This document shows, piece after piece, positions 1 through 6,570 of a stretch of 6,714 bases of DNA. The notes below the pieces were generated by a model. The model did not search any database. It had not been told where the DNA came from and saw only the letters and a program-made list of their open reading frames with translations. Source of the DNA: Minisyncoccota bacterium. GTDB taxonomy: Bacteria; Patescibacteriota; Microgenomatia; UBA1400; PJMF01. The stretch's first letter is position 1. Every line of letters starts with the position of its first letter. The stretch covers positions 1 through 6,714 of the forward strand of contig WJLO01000066.1 of assembly GCA_014728425.1 (NCBI GenBank), given 5' to 3'. The translations under genes were made by a program, and so were the position numbers.

Positions 1-1212
1 AATAATAGCTTTGTCATAACGAAGCCTTGTTTTGATGGTCAGGAACTGCCAAATTCCCCAACCAATCAAAATTGCAACTGCCAAATGAAAGTCCATTAAG
101 CGATTAGTAATTGGAGCGTCAATAGTAATGGCATTAGCTAAAGGTGAGATTAATAAATAGCTAAGCAATACTTTTTCTGGTTTAGTAAGTTGAGGAAGTT
201 TTTTAATGAGCAAGCCTATGCTAAGTAGCAAGATTGGTAATAAAGCTAGATTAAATTGTCCAAAACCCAACTCCCGCAAGCTATGCCATGGGTTATGGTC
301 TCCTAAAAAAAACAAATAATTAAGGTCAAAACTACTCAAATAGCCTTTGATGAAATACAGAGCAGTGAAGGTAAACTGATTATTAATGAGATAAGCTAGT
401 TTAGCAGTCACTCCCCAAAGCATTAAATTTAATTGTTGGGCTTGGGTCTGAATAATAATTTCTGGATTAAAAAAAATAGTTGCTCCAGTTTTTCCAGCAT
501 TAACTTGACTAAAAATAACTAAAATGCTTACTACACTCAAAAACATGCCTATGAAAAAAGCTAAACTCTGCCATCTCTTTAAGGAGTTTTTTTTAGGCCA
601 AAATTGTGCATGATAAATAACAGCAATGGCTAAAAATAACCAGGGTAGAAGCAACAAAGGAGCATTGTAAAAAAAACATGCTAGAGTAAAAACCAACCAA
701 GTGGGGACTAGCCACCAGCTGTGTTGTCGAGCTTTCAAAAACAACCACAACATCAGCGCTGAAAAACTAACTGCTACTGCTGGTTCATAAACATTGCGGC
801 TAGCGGTGAGATGCCAAATGCCAAAAGTTATTAGCAAAGCAGTAATTAAAGCTGGTTTTTGTTTATTAAAAAGTTCTTTTACTAGCAAATAACTTAAAGG
901 GATCAGTAAGCTAGCAAGCAGAGCAGTAGGTAAGCGAATTGCCCAACTGTTTAAGCCCAAAAATTTAATGCTTAAGGCAGTGGTATAGATTAAACCTGGT
1001 AGTTTGTAATCGCCAATGGATTGAAAATTAATTGGCCATGGCCCAACACCGTGGTGGTCATGGCTAGTTTTAAAAATGCTATAAGCATCATAGCCAATAG
1101 CTAGTTCATCTCGATGCAAGGCATAAGGAACTTTTGCCAGTTGATAAACTCGTAAAAAAACTGCTAAACCAAATAGACATCCTAAGATTAGTTGATATTT
1201 TTTGTTGTTCAT
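1..1212 (-). CDS. GT-C family membrane glycosyltransferase (GT39/ArnT-like), 3' end cut by window (gene A)
   Basis: The frame is open for 404 codons from ATG at 1212 to base 1 with no stop, so the C-terminus lies outside the window. A TAA in the same frame at 1227-1225 leaves this ATG as the start; no Shine-Dalgarno precedes it. The product begins with a helix at about residues 5-24. The first outer loop has R34-D35-E36, followed by GYDAY and GDYKLP (67-72), which recalls the KPPL region of ArnT-type enzymes. AIRLP (91-95), SRNVYE (138-143) and then about seven more hydrophobic segments follow. A long loop lies at about 238-318, and SPLANAIT...R371 sits before the last visible helix. The family moves sugars from polyprenyl-phosphate to surface acceptors outside the membrane, with the loop acidic residues as catalytic candidates. 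It is the last gene of the left-pointing cluster, 108 bases after gene B. Family is confident; substrate is unknown. Confidence 0.88.
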   Translation of the reverse strand, partial: MNNKKYQLILGCLFGLAVFLRVYQLAKVPYALHRDELAIGYDAYSIFKTSHDHHGVGPWPINFQSIGDYKLPGLIYTTALSIKFLGLNSWAIRLPTALLASLLIPLSYLLVKELFNKQKPALITALLITFGIWHLTASRNVYEPAVAVSFSALMLWLFLKARQHSWWLVPTWLVFTLACFFYNAPLLLLPWLFLAIAVIYHAQFWPKKNSLKRWQSLAFFIGMFLSVVSILVIFSQVNAGKTGATIFFNPEIIIQTQAQQLNLMLWGVTAKLAYLINNQFTFTALYFIKGYLSSFDLNYLFFLGDHNPWHSLRELGFGQFNLALLPILLLSIGLLIKKLPQLTKPEKVLLSYLLISPLANAITIDAPITNRLMDFHLAVAILIGWGIWQFLTIKTRLRYDKAII

Positions 1213-1320
1213 ATTAGGCTTTGTTTAATTAGACAACAATCTCATTAATGGGCTTGGTTGACTGATCTTAAGTTAAACTTAGCTTATTAATTAACTTAGT
1301 TAAGTTAAGTTTAGTTTTAG
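1213..1320. other. AT-rich intergenic spacer between genes B and A
   Basis: These 108 bases separate the TAA of gene B from the ATG of gene A. They are dominated by imperfect repeats of TTAAG/AGTTA-type words, for example TTAGTTAAGTTAAGTTTAG from 1296. No Shine-Dalgarno, tRNA-like structure or terminator with a U-tract is visible. On the minus strand TAAGAT (near 1270) is a weak -10-like word without a convincing -35. A separate promoter for gene A is possible but not shown, and read-through from gene B is equally compatible. Confidence 0.5.
1270..1317. repeat. Imperfect inverted repeat (17-base arms, 14-base loop) in the B-A spacer
   Basis: Bases 1270-1286 can pair with 1301-1317 around a 14-base loop. 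Read as plus-strand RNA, all 17 positions pair if three G-U wobbles are allowed. Read as minus-strand RNA, the direction of genes B and A, those three become A-C mismatches, leaving an 8-bp and a 4-bp helix. A competing perfect hairpin, TTAACTT/AAGTTAA with a 4-base loop, lies at 1291-1308. The arms are nearly pure A/T words, so chance is a serious alternative. Confidence 0.35.
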
Positions 1321-2937
1321 TTAATCATCATTAACACTAGCTTGATAAACAGTTAATTGATCACTTAACTTAAGCTCTTTTATTATCTTAGCAAATTGTT
1401 GGCGAGACCACCATTCTTTTAATAAAGCTGATTCAGTTGGTTGCTCAACAATATAAAAAATCATAGTTGGCGGTGGTTGAGGCTGACGTACAAAAAATCT
1501 TAATAAAGCTTTTTTGTGAGGTACATAGTCAGTTGCTTGGGGTTGATAAGCAAATTCTGTAGGCAGAGGTTGACCTGCCAGAGCTTGCCAAAAATAGAGG
1601 TATTGATAGGCAAAATCATAAACTTCTGGCACATAATGATAAGCAGCAAAACTTTGCCCATGACTTTGTTGCCTGATCCAAGCTAAGGCTTGCAACTTGA
1701 TTGACAAAAACTGACGTTGTTTGGCCAGTTGAATTTTATTAAAGTCATAAAAATTTTTTAAATGATAAAGAGGTGTTAAGATTAGTAGCAAACTATAGAT
1801 GATAGTGAAAATCTGCTTGTTAAGATTTTCACTAATGAACTTAAAAGCTTGGCCAATGATAATTACTATGATTGGCATCATTCCCAATAAGTACCAGACA
1901 TTAAAGTGCAAAAACCAAAAACCAATTAAAGGTAGTAGTAGCCAACTGATGAATTCTGGTATTAGGGTGTTTTTTAGCTTTGACCAAGACCAACTTGAAC
2001 GGCAACACCAGGCTAAATAACCCAGCAGCAGTCCTATTAGAATAAAAAACAATAACACAGCCAGATTAAAAACTTGATTAAGTAGTGGATAACTAGAGTT
2101 TAACTCTAAAACCCAAAAAGCTAGGCGTAGCTCTTTCAAAGTCATTAGTGTTATAGCTTTAATCTTGGTTAAACTAATGGCGGTTGTGGCTCCAATTTGT
2201 AAATAAGTTAACAAGGCTTTGGTTTGCCAAAAATTGTGTCTAAACTCAAAGATTAATTGAGGCACAAAAGGGAGTAAGAAACTCAGTAAGCTTAAAAAAA
2301 CTTGTTGCCAACTTAATTTAATTTTTCTGATTATTAAAGACAAGCTAATTAATATTGGGTAAAAAATCGCAAAAGCACTAGAAAAGTGAAAGCCCAGGCC
2401 AGCGGCCACAGCCAGTATCACTAGCTGCTTGCTGGTGATAGAGCGTTGATTAATAATTTTTTTAATAATGATAAGGATTATTAATGAGATTAAGGTCATG
2501 GGAAAAGGGTTCCAGGCGCTGGTAGAGATGGTCCACCAGATTGGAGAGCTAGTGATAATGATCGCTGTCAGTTTACCAAAGTATTGGTAAGCTAAATAAA
2601 TTTGTACACCTAAAATCAAGATCATTAGCAAAATCGGTGCAGCTGGATGACCAGCAGTCAGTACAAAGATCGGTAATAATAAATAAAACCAAGCTGGACC
2701 AAAGTAAAGCCCAGGAACACTGGTCCAAGGGCCAACTAGTTTGGGTTTAAGATTTAAGATCATGTTCAAGACCGCTAAACTATCTTTACCATGATCAAAA
2801 CTAAAGGGAATTACTTGAGAAAAAACAATTGGTAAACGAGTACTTAGTAAAATCAACCACAAAATTGCCAACAACCAGTTTTTTTGTATAACTTGGGCAT
2901 TTTTTTTTATCAGCTTTTTAAAAACATGCTGAGTCAT
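1321..2937 (-). CDS. GT-C family membrane glycosyltransferase of the DHGKD sub-type (gene B)
   Basis: The product has 538 residues and ends in TAA. The start chosen is ATG at 2937, preceded by AAGGCGG, which overlaps gene C by 20 bases. An in-frame ATG at 2970 would add 11 residues and raise the overlap to 53. A basic N-terminus of about 20 residues precedes the first helix. The first outer loop carries DHGKD (48-52) in place of the DE pair of the neighbours, then GP (69-70) and GLYFGP (76-81). WNP (142-144) replaces the SR-x-x-x-(E/D) motif. FHFSS (183-187), FEFRHNF (230-236) and HFNVWYLLG (344-352) follow, and the last helix ends near 392. About 145 mostly polar, aromatic-rich residues at the C-terminus are probably outside the membrane. 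This pattern recalls a GT39 subgroup I associate with Microgenomates. The role is inferred to be sugar transfer from a polyprenyl-phosphate donor; donor and acceptor are unknown. Confidence 0.88.
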   Translation of the reverse strand: MTQHVFKKLIKKNAQVIQKNWLLAILWLILLSTRLPIVFSQVIPFSFDHGKDSLAVLNMILNLKPKLVGPWTSVPGLYFGPAWFYLLLPIFVLTAGHPAAPILLMILILGVQIYLAYQYFGKLTAIIITSSPIWWTISTSAWNPFPMTLISLIILIIIKKIINQRSITSKQLVILAVAAGLGFHFSSAFAIFYPILISLSLIIRKIKLSWQQVFLSLLSFLLPFVPQLIFEFRHNFWQTKALLTYLQIGATTAISLTKIKAITLMTLKELRLAFWVLELNSSYPLLNQVFNLAVLLFFILIGLLLGYLAWCCRSSWSWSKLKNTLIPEFISWLLLPLIGFWFLHFNVWYLLGMMPIIVIIIGQAFKFISENLNKQIFTIIYSLLLILTPLYHLKNFYDFNKIQLAKQRQFLSIKLQALAWIRQQSHGQSFAAYHYVPEVYDFAYQYLYFWQALAGQPLPTEFAYQPQATDYVPHKKALLRFFVRQPQPPPTMIFYIVEQPTESALLKEWWSRQQFAKIIKELKLSDQLTVYQASVNDD

Positions 2938-4636
2938 TAACCGCCTTGTTAGTTTCATAAACATAAACATAATCGTGAACCCGATTACTGGATTTCACAA
3001 TATGCAAGGCAGGCATGTCTTGTTGTTCGTCAGTGACTAAAATAATGGTTTTGTTTTGTTGTTTAGCTTCACAGCCTAGTTTTTGAGCGTTTGGCGAGCC
3101 TTCTACTCGTAAATTTCCCAAACCCACAGTGTGCTGAAAGCCAGAGGCTTCTAGCTCACCCAACACTGCTAGTTTTTGATATAGGGCAGGATTCATATCA
3201 TTATAAAAAGCATAAAACATTAAAGGATCAGAAAAAAAGCTTTTGATCACGATTTCTACTTGAGGGTCATTGAATTTATATAGCTGTAAATAGCCAAATA
3301 ATTCTGGTAGATAACCTTGATAAGCAGTCTCTTTTTTATAAGCATGAACAGCCCAGAAGTCTGTGATATATACAGTAGTATAGCCAGTAGCCAAAACTAA
3401 AACCGTGATGCTCAACAGTGTGGCCAGCCAAGTTGCTTTTTGCTTGGCTAGTTTAAAAGCATAAGCTAAGCCCAGAACAATGGTGATAGTCATAAAAGGA
3501 TATAGGGGTGACAAGCGTACTTTTTGCGGCCATCCAGCTAGTAAAGCAGGTATTGGTGCGATTACTAAACCAAGTCCAATTAATAACTTTAAAGTTAAGT
3601 CAAGTTGGTGATTTTTGTTAAACAGTAAGGCTACTAAGCCTAATAAAAATGCTAGATAAAAAACTGGATAAAATTGACCAAAGTTGGCACTATTTAACGC
3701 TGGTTGATCAACTTCTCCTTCAGTAGCTAAGTATTGTGGAGAAAAAGTGTGTAAGGCTCGGTCAGTGAGCATATAACTGATTAGGTAAACTTTGTTGAAA
3801 ACTAGGTGGCAGTATTCTTTAGGAAAACGCATTTGGCAAAAAGCACGTTGTTCATCAACTTTAAGCTTGATGCCTGGATCATAAAAAATGCCAATCTGTT
3901 GAAGTCTAGTAGTATTGCTTTGCGCTGCTTTGCCAAAAAACAAAGGCGAAACAGCCACCAGCAAGGTAGTTATAAAAACCACTAAGGTTTTTAGAGAAAG
4001 TTTTTTGTGCCAGGCTTGCCAACCCAAAATCATTAGCGATAATGCTAAAGTGACTGGTCGATAAGCAATATAGCTATACCAAGTAAAAGCAAAAAAGAGA
4101 GCGGCTAGCAAGGCCCAAAGTTGATGGGGTTTTTTTAAAAGTTTTACTAAAAACACTAAACCAATAGTAAAAAACAACAGTGCTAGGTTAGATTCAAAAC
4201 CAATTCTGCTTAACAAAAAAGGCCAAGGACTAATGGCAGTCAGTAAACTGCCCCATAAAGCTAAAGTTGGTTTAAAGTTAAGTTCTTTTAAAAGTAGATA
4301 TATTACTGCTACTAAAAAAGTGCCTGCTAATACTGAGGGTAATCTGATGGTGAAGGTTGAGAGTCCAAAAATTTTTACAAAAGGCATCATGGCATAAGCC
4401 ATAGCTGGTAGTTTGTCATCACCAAAGCCTTTAAAAATAATTGGATAACTTACGCCATGCTCATCTTTGCCAGTTTTTAACAAAGATTTAGCTAAAAAAC
4501 CAAAATGAGCTTCATCTACCAAAGCACCTTTAGGCGCTTGATCAATAAGGTAAATACGTAAAGAAAATGCTATGATGATAATTAGAAGTAGTAACAACCA
4601 ATATGGCAGTTTTTGCAAAAGTTTTTTTATTTTCAT
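2918..4636 (-). CDS. GT-C family membrane glycosyltransferase (GT39/PMT_2-like), first gene of the left cluster (gene C)
   Basis: The product has 572 residues from ATG at 4636 to TAA at 2918. A TTG at 4681 is in frame, but it would add 15 poorly matching residues and abut gene D, so the ATG is preferred. MKIKKLLQKL leads into the first helix (11-30). The outer loop has D41-E42-A43, then FGDDKLP (71-77). TIRLP (96-100) and SRIGFE (143-148) follow. Loop 235-320 includes C267 and C276 nine residues apart. PIPALLAG...R374 precedes the last helices, ending near 425. About 145 residues form a soluble C-terminal region containing C522 and the penultimate C571. The DE pair and E148 are the candidate catalytic or metal-binding acids by analogy with PMT/ArnT enzymes. 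Expected reaction is polyprenyl-phosphate-sugar to surface acceptor, outside the membrane. It overlaps gene B, suggesting one transcript. No Shine-Dalgarno is visible, and the inferred promoter gives an almost leaderless mRNA. Confidence 0.92.
   Translation of the reverse strand: MKIKKLLQKLPYWLLLLLIIIIAFSLRIYLIDQAPKGALVDEAHFGFLAKSLLKTGKDEHGVSYPIIFKGFGDDKLPAMAYAMMPFVKIFGLSTFTIRLPSVLAGTFLVAVIYLLLKELNFKPTLALWGSLLTAISPWPFLLSRIGFESNLALLFFTIGLVFLVKLLKKPHQLWALLAALFFAFTWYSYIAYRPVTLALSLMILGWQAWHKKLSLKTLVVFITTLLVAVSPLFFGKAAQSNTTRLQQIGIFYDPGIKLKVDEQRAFCQMRFPKEYCHLVFNKVYLISYMLTDRALHTFSPQYLATEGEVDQPALNSANFGQFYPVFYLAFLLGLVALLFNKNHQLDLTLKLLIGLGLVIAPIPALLAGWPQKVRLSPLYPFMTITIVLGLAYAFKLAKQKATWLATLLSITVLVLATGYTTVYITDFWAVHAYKKETAYQGYLPELFGYLQLYKFNDPQVEIVIKSFFSDPLMFYAFYNDMNPALYQKLAVLGELEASGFQHTVGLGNLRVEGSPNAQKLGCEAKQQNKTIILVTDEQQDMPALHIVKSSNRVHDYVYVYETNKAVNDSACF
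2941..2947 (-). promoter_or_regulatory. Shine-Dalgarno-like AAGGCGG that decides the start of gene B
   Basis: The minus strand reads AAGGCGG-TTA-ATG, with the ATG at 2937. It is one mismatch from AAGGAGG; counted from the AAGG core, six bases separate it from the ATG. The other in-frame ATGs (2970, 2964, 2958) have no purine-rich core upstream. The site lies inside the 3' end of gene C, as expected for translationally linked genes. Confidence 0.5.
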
Positions 4637-4680
4637 ATATGCAAAGTATATACTAAAATGATTAGGTAAATAACACAACA
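4637..4680. promoter_or_regulatory. 44-bp divergent spacer with a symmetric -10-like palindrome (candidate bidirectional promoter)
   Basis: All control signals for the two head-to-head genes C and D must lie here or inside their coding ends. The perfect palindrome AGTATATACT at 4645-4654 places TATACT on both strands: plus 4649-4654 and minus 4650-4645. TATACT differs from TATAAT at one position. No good -35 is seen at 17 bases in either direction (minus TTATTT, plus TTTATT). Starts seven bases downstream would give gene D a leader of about 20 bases and gene C only about 2. The one AGG before gene D (4664-4666) is 14 bases from its ATG, too far for a usual ribosome site. The function is inferred from position and sequence. 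Confidence 0.5.
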
Positions 4681-6447
4681 ATGAAAAAGTTGATTTTTTT
4701 GACTCGTGAACAATGGTTAGTAGTTTTGTTTCTGCTTATTAGTTTAGGTTTGCGCATTTATAAAATCACTGCTATTCCTCCGGTGATTAGTCATGATGAA
4801 GTTTATTATATGGCTGAAGCCAAAGCCTTGGCAGTGAGTGGCCATGACCCTACTGGAACTTGGCGACCTTGGTGGTTAACAGCAGCCAATCCTTTGTTTG
4901 CAGAACTGCCAGGTACTTTAATGATGCCTGCGGCTTGGTTGTTTCCAAACAACACTGTTTTAGCTGCCAAAGCCACAGCTATAGTTTTAGGCACGATCTT
5001 GCCATTAGTATTGGCAGGAGTGGCTGGCGAGTTAACTAAAAACAAGTTAGTGACAGGCTTGACTTTAGTTTTAGCAAGTTTTAATCCATGGATTTTTCAG
5101 TTTTCACGCATGGGTTTTGATGCCTTATATTCTTTAAGTTTTTATTTTTTAGCTATTTATTTAATGTTAAAACTTAAATCTTGGCAGCGATTATGGGCAA
5201 TTATTCCTTTAATATTAGGTTTTTATCAATATCAAGGCTTAAAGGTGATTTTTGTACCCATGGTTTTGGCAACTTTATTTTACTTATGGTGGCAAAGTAA
5301 GCCTCAGCAACGTACTTGGCAAAAACAACTACCATTATTGATTATGGGGAGTTTTACTGTAGTTTTTTTTACTGTGCATTTATTGCGAATGGGTTATCAG
5401 GAAGCAGGAGGCAGAGTTAATGATTTAGTTTTTTTCCAAGATCAATATTTAGCCAAACAAGTAGATTTGCAGCGTCAGCAGGCTATTGAAAGCCCTGTGC
5501 AAAAATTTTTTACTAATAAGCTAACTGTTTTAATTGCTGAACTAGCTAATAAATATTTGCAAGCTTTTGAGCCTACTCAACTTTTTGTACATGGTGAAGC
5601 CAGGCGCAATCCTTTTTCAGTTTATAGTAGGGGAGTTTTTCATTTAGTAACTGTAGTTTTAATCATAATAGGCTTGATTAATCTTTGGCAGCATCGGTCT
5701 TGGCGTAAACAGGCTTGGTTTTTAAGTTTATTAGTTTTGTTGGCGCCAATACCGGCAGCCATTAATGCCAGTGATTCTTGGATTATGTTCCGAGCGAGTT
5801 TTTTATTTCCTTTACTAATAATTCTAGCTGGTATTGGCGCCAGTAAAATCTGGCAAATTAAAAAACCTTGGTCAGCAATCATTTTAACAGTGATTTATTT
5901 ATTATTAGTGAGTGACTTCTTTTATGAGTATTTTTACCGTTACCCTATTTATGGCACTAAAGAACAATACTTTGCTGAACGACTTTTAAGTAGTTATCTT
6001 AAGCGTGGGACTGCTGATCAGCAGTTTTTGGTTTTAGCTGATGAAGACTATTTTGTTTTTACTGAGATTGTGGTTCACAACAACTTAATTAATCAGCAAA
6101 ACCTAGATCAGCTTCAGCAAGCTTATCAAGATAAGAATTATCAAGCTAACAACTTTACCGTAGCTACTCGCTGTTTAGATGTAAACAGCTTAGCAAATAA
6201 AGTAACTGTAATTGCTGATCCTAGTGTGCAGCTTTGTGATGGTCGTTCCAAAGACCAGTTGCCTCCAGAGTTGCGAGTCACTGAGATTAAATCATTGCTG
6301 GACAATGGGACGATTTTTGCTATTTATCAAGACAGTGTTTGTGATGATTATCCATTAGACAGTCGAGTGCAAGTGCAACAAGATGTATTTGCAGTAGAAC
6401 AGTTAACTGATCAACAGTTTTGTGAAAATTTTTTAACTAGAGAATAA
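4681..6447 (+). CDS. GT-C family membrane glycosyltransferase with a cysteine-bearing C-terminal region (gene D)
   Basis: The product has 588 residues and is followed by tandem stops TAATAA. The in-frame TAG at 4663 leaves ATG 4681 as the start. The first helix spans about 12-30, and H38-D39-E40 opens the first outer loop. That loop is Trp-rich (W61, W64, W65) and ends in FAELPG (73-78), where genes A and C have a Lys in the D-x-K-L-P word. SRMGFD (142-147) matches the second-loop motif. Loop 238-318 contains charged stretches and helix-prone Gln-rich segments. APIPAAI...R371 precedes helices ending near 412. The last roughly 170 residues (419-588) are polar, probably extracytoplasmic, and hold four Cys: 498, 519, 554 and 581. 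Family is clear: a polyprenyl-phosphate-sugar dependent transferase of the GT39/ArnT type. The sugar and the acceptor are unknown. It is divergent from gene C and leads the right cluster; gene E follows after 123 bases. Confidence 0.92.
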   Translation: MKKLIFLTREQWLVVLFLLISLGLRIYKITAIPPVISHDEVYYMAEAKALAVSGHDPTGTWRPWWLTAANPLFAELPGTLMMPAAWLFPNNTVLAAKATAIVLGTILPLVLAGVAGELTKNKLVTGLTLVLASFNPWIFQFSRMGFDALYSLSFYFLAIYLMLKLKSWQRLWAIIPLILGFYQYQGLKVIFVPMVLATLFYLWWQSKPQQRTWQKQLPLLIMGSFTVVFFTVHLLRMGYQEAGGRVNDLVFFQDQYLAKQVDLQRQQAIESPVQKFFTNKLTVLIAELANKYLQAFEPTQLFVHGEARRNPFSVYSRGVFHLVTVVLIIIGLINLWQHRSWRKQAWFLSLLVLLAPIPAAINASDSWIMFRASFLFPLLIILAGIGASKIWQIKKPWSAIILTVIYLLLVSDFFYEYFYRYPIYGTKEQYFAERLLSSYLKRGTADQQFLVLADEDYFVFTEIVVHNNLINQQNLDQLQQAYQDKNYQANNFTVATRCLDVNSLANKVTVIADPSVQLCDGRSKDQLPPELRVTEIKSLLDNGTIFAIYQDSVCDDYPLDSRVQVQQDVFAVEQLTDQQFCENFLTRE

Positions 6448-6570
6448 TAAAAACAATTGACTTAAGCTTTAAGATTAAAGTTAGTAGTTAAAAACTTGAA
6501 TAAATTATCTTGCTTTGATAGTTAAGTCAGTAAGTAACTAAGTAGTAAGATTAACAAAGGTTAATTTAAA
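6448..6570. other. AT-rich intergenic spacer between genes D and E
   Basis: These 123 bases show no small gene or structured RNA. TGACTTAA at 6458-6465 is inverted as TTAAGTCA at 6522-6529, 56 bases apart. A small A/T hairpin can form at 6465-6482, but no U-run follows, so it is a poor terminator. TTGACT (6457-6462) and TTGAAT (6496-6501) look like -35 boxes, but no convincing -10 sits at the right distance from either. The vocabulary (TTAAG, AGTTA, the shared 9-mer TAGTTAAGT) matches the spacer at 1213-1320. Confidence 0.45.
6556..6560 (+). promoter_or_regulatory. Shine-Dalgarno-like AAAGG of gene E
   Basis: AAAGG lies 10 bases upstream of the ATG at 6571, at the long end of normal spacing. 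With the AAGGCGG of gene B it is one of only two plausible ribosome sites among the five gene starts in the window. Confidence 0.4.

Noticed and set aside
1034..1043. The 10-bp palindrome GGCCATGGCC in gene A.
   Set aside because: It is the natural coding of a Gly-Pro-Trp-Pro stretch, and no role is suggested by its position.
1225..1245. A six-codon upstream frame (MRLLSN) before gene A on the minus strand.
   Set aside because: It has no ribosome site and no regulatory codon pattern. Short frames like this are expected by chance.
1799..2020. A plus-strand open frame of 73 codons inside gene B.
   Set aside because: It is antisense to a well-supported membrane protein, has no family resemblance, and is explained as a shadow of the AT-rich coding strand.
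4637..4681. A TTG at 4681 as the start of gene C, making it 587 residues and touching the start of gene D.
   Set aside because: It would consume the whole divergent spacer. The ATG at 4636 gives a typical lysine-rich N-terminus directly before the first helix.
4806..5045. A minus-strand open frame of 79 codons inside gene D.
   Set aside because: It is an antisense shadow of gene D covering its first loop, and no recognisable domain is present.
5740..5842. Two TGGCGCCA palindromes about 95 bases apart in gene D (5741-5748 and 5835-5842).
   Set aside because: Both fall on ordinary codons of the conserved APIP segment and a Gly-Ala helix. Neither lies in a regulatory position.
5640..5882. A minus-strand open frame of 80 codons inside gene D.
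   Set aside because: It is an antisense shadow over conserved membrane helices of gene D, with no ribosome site or family motif.
6465..6482. An A/T hairpin after gene D as an intrinsic terminator.
   Set aside because: The stem is weak (seven pairs including one G-U) and no U-tract follows.
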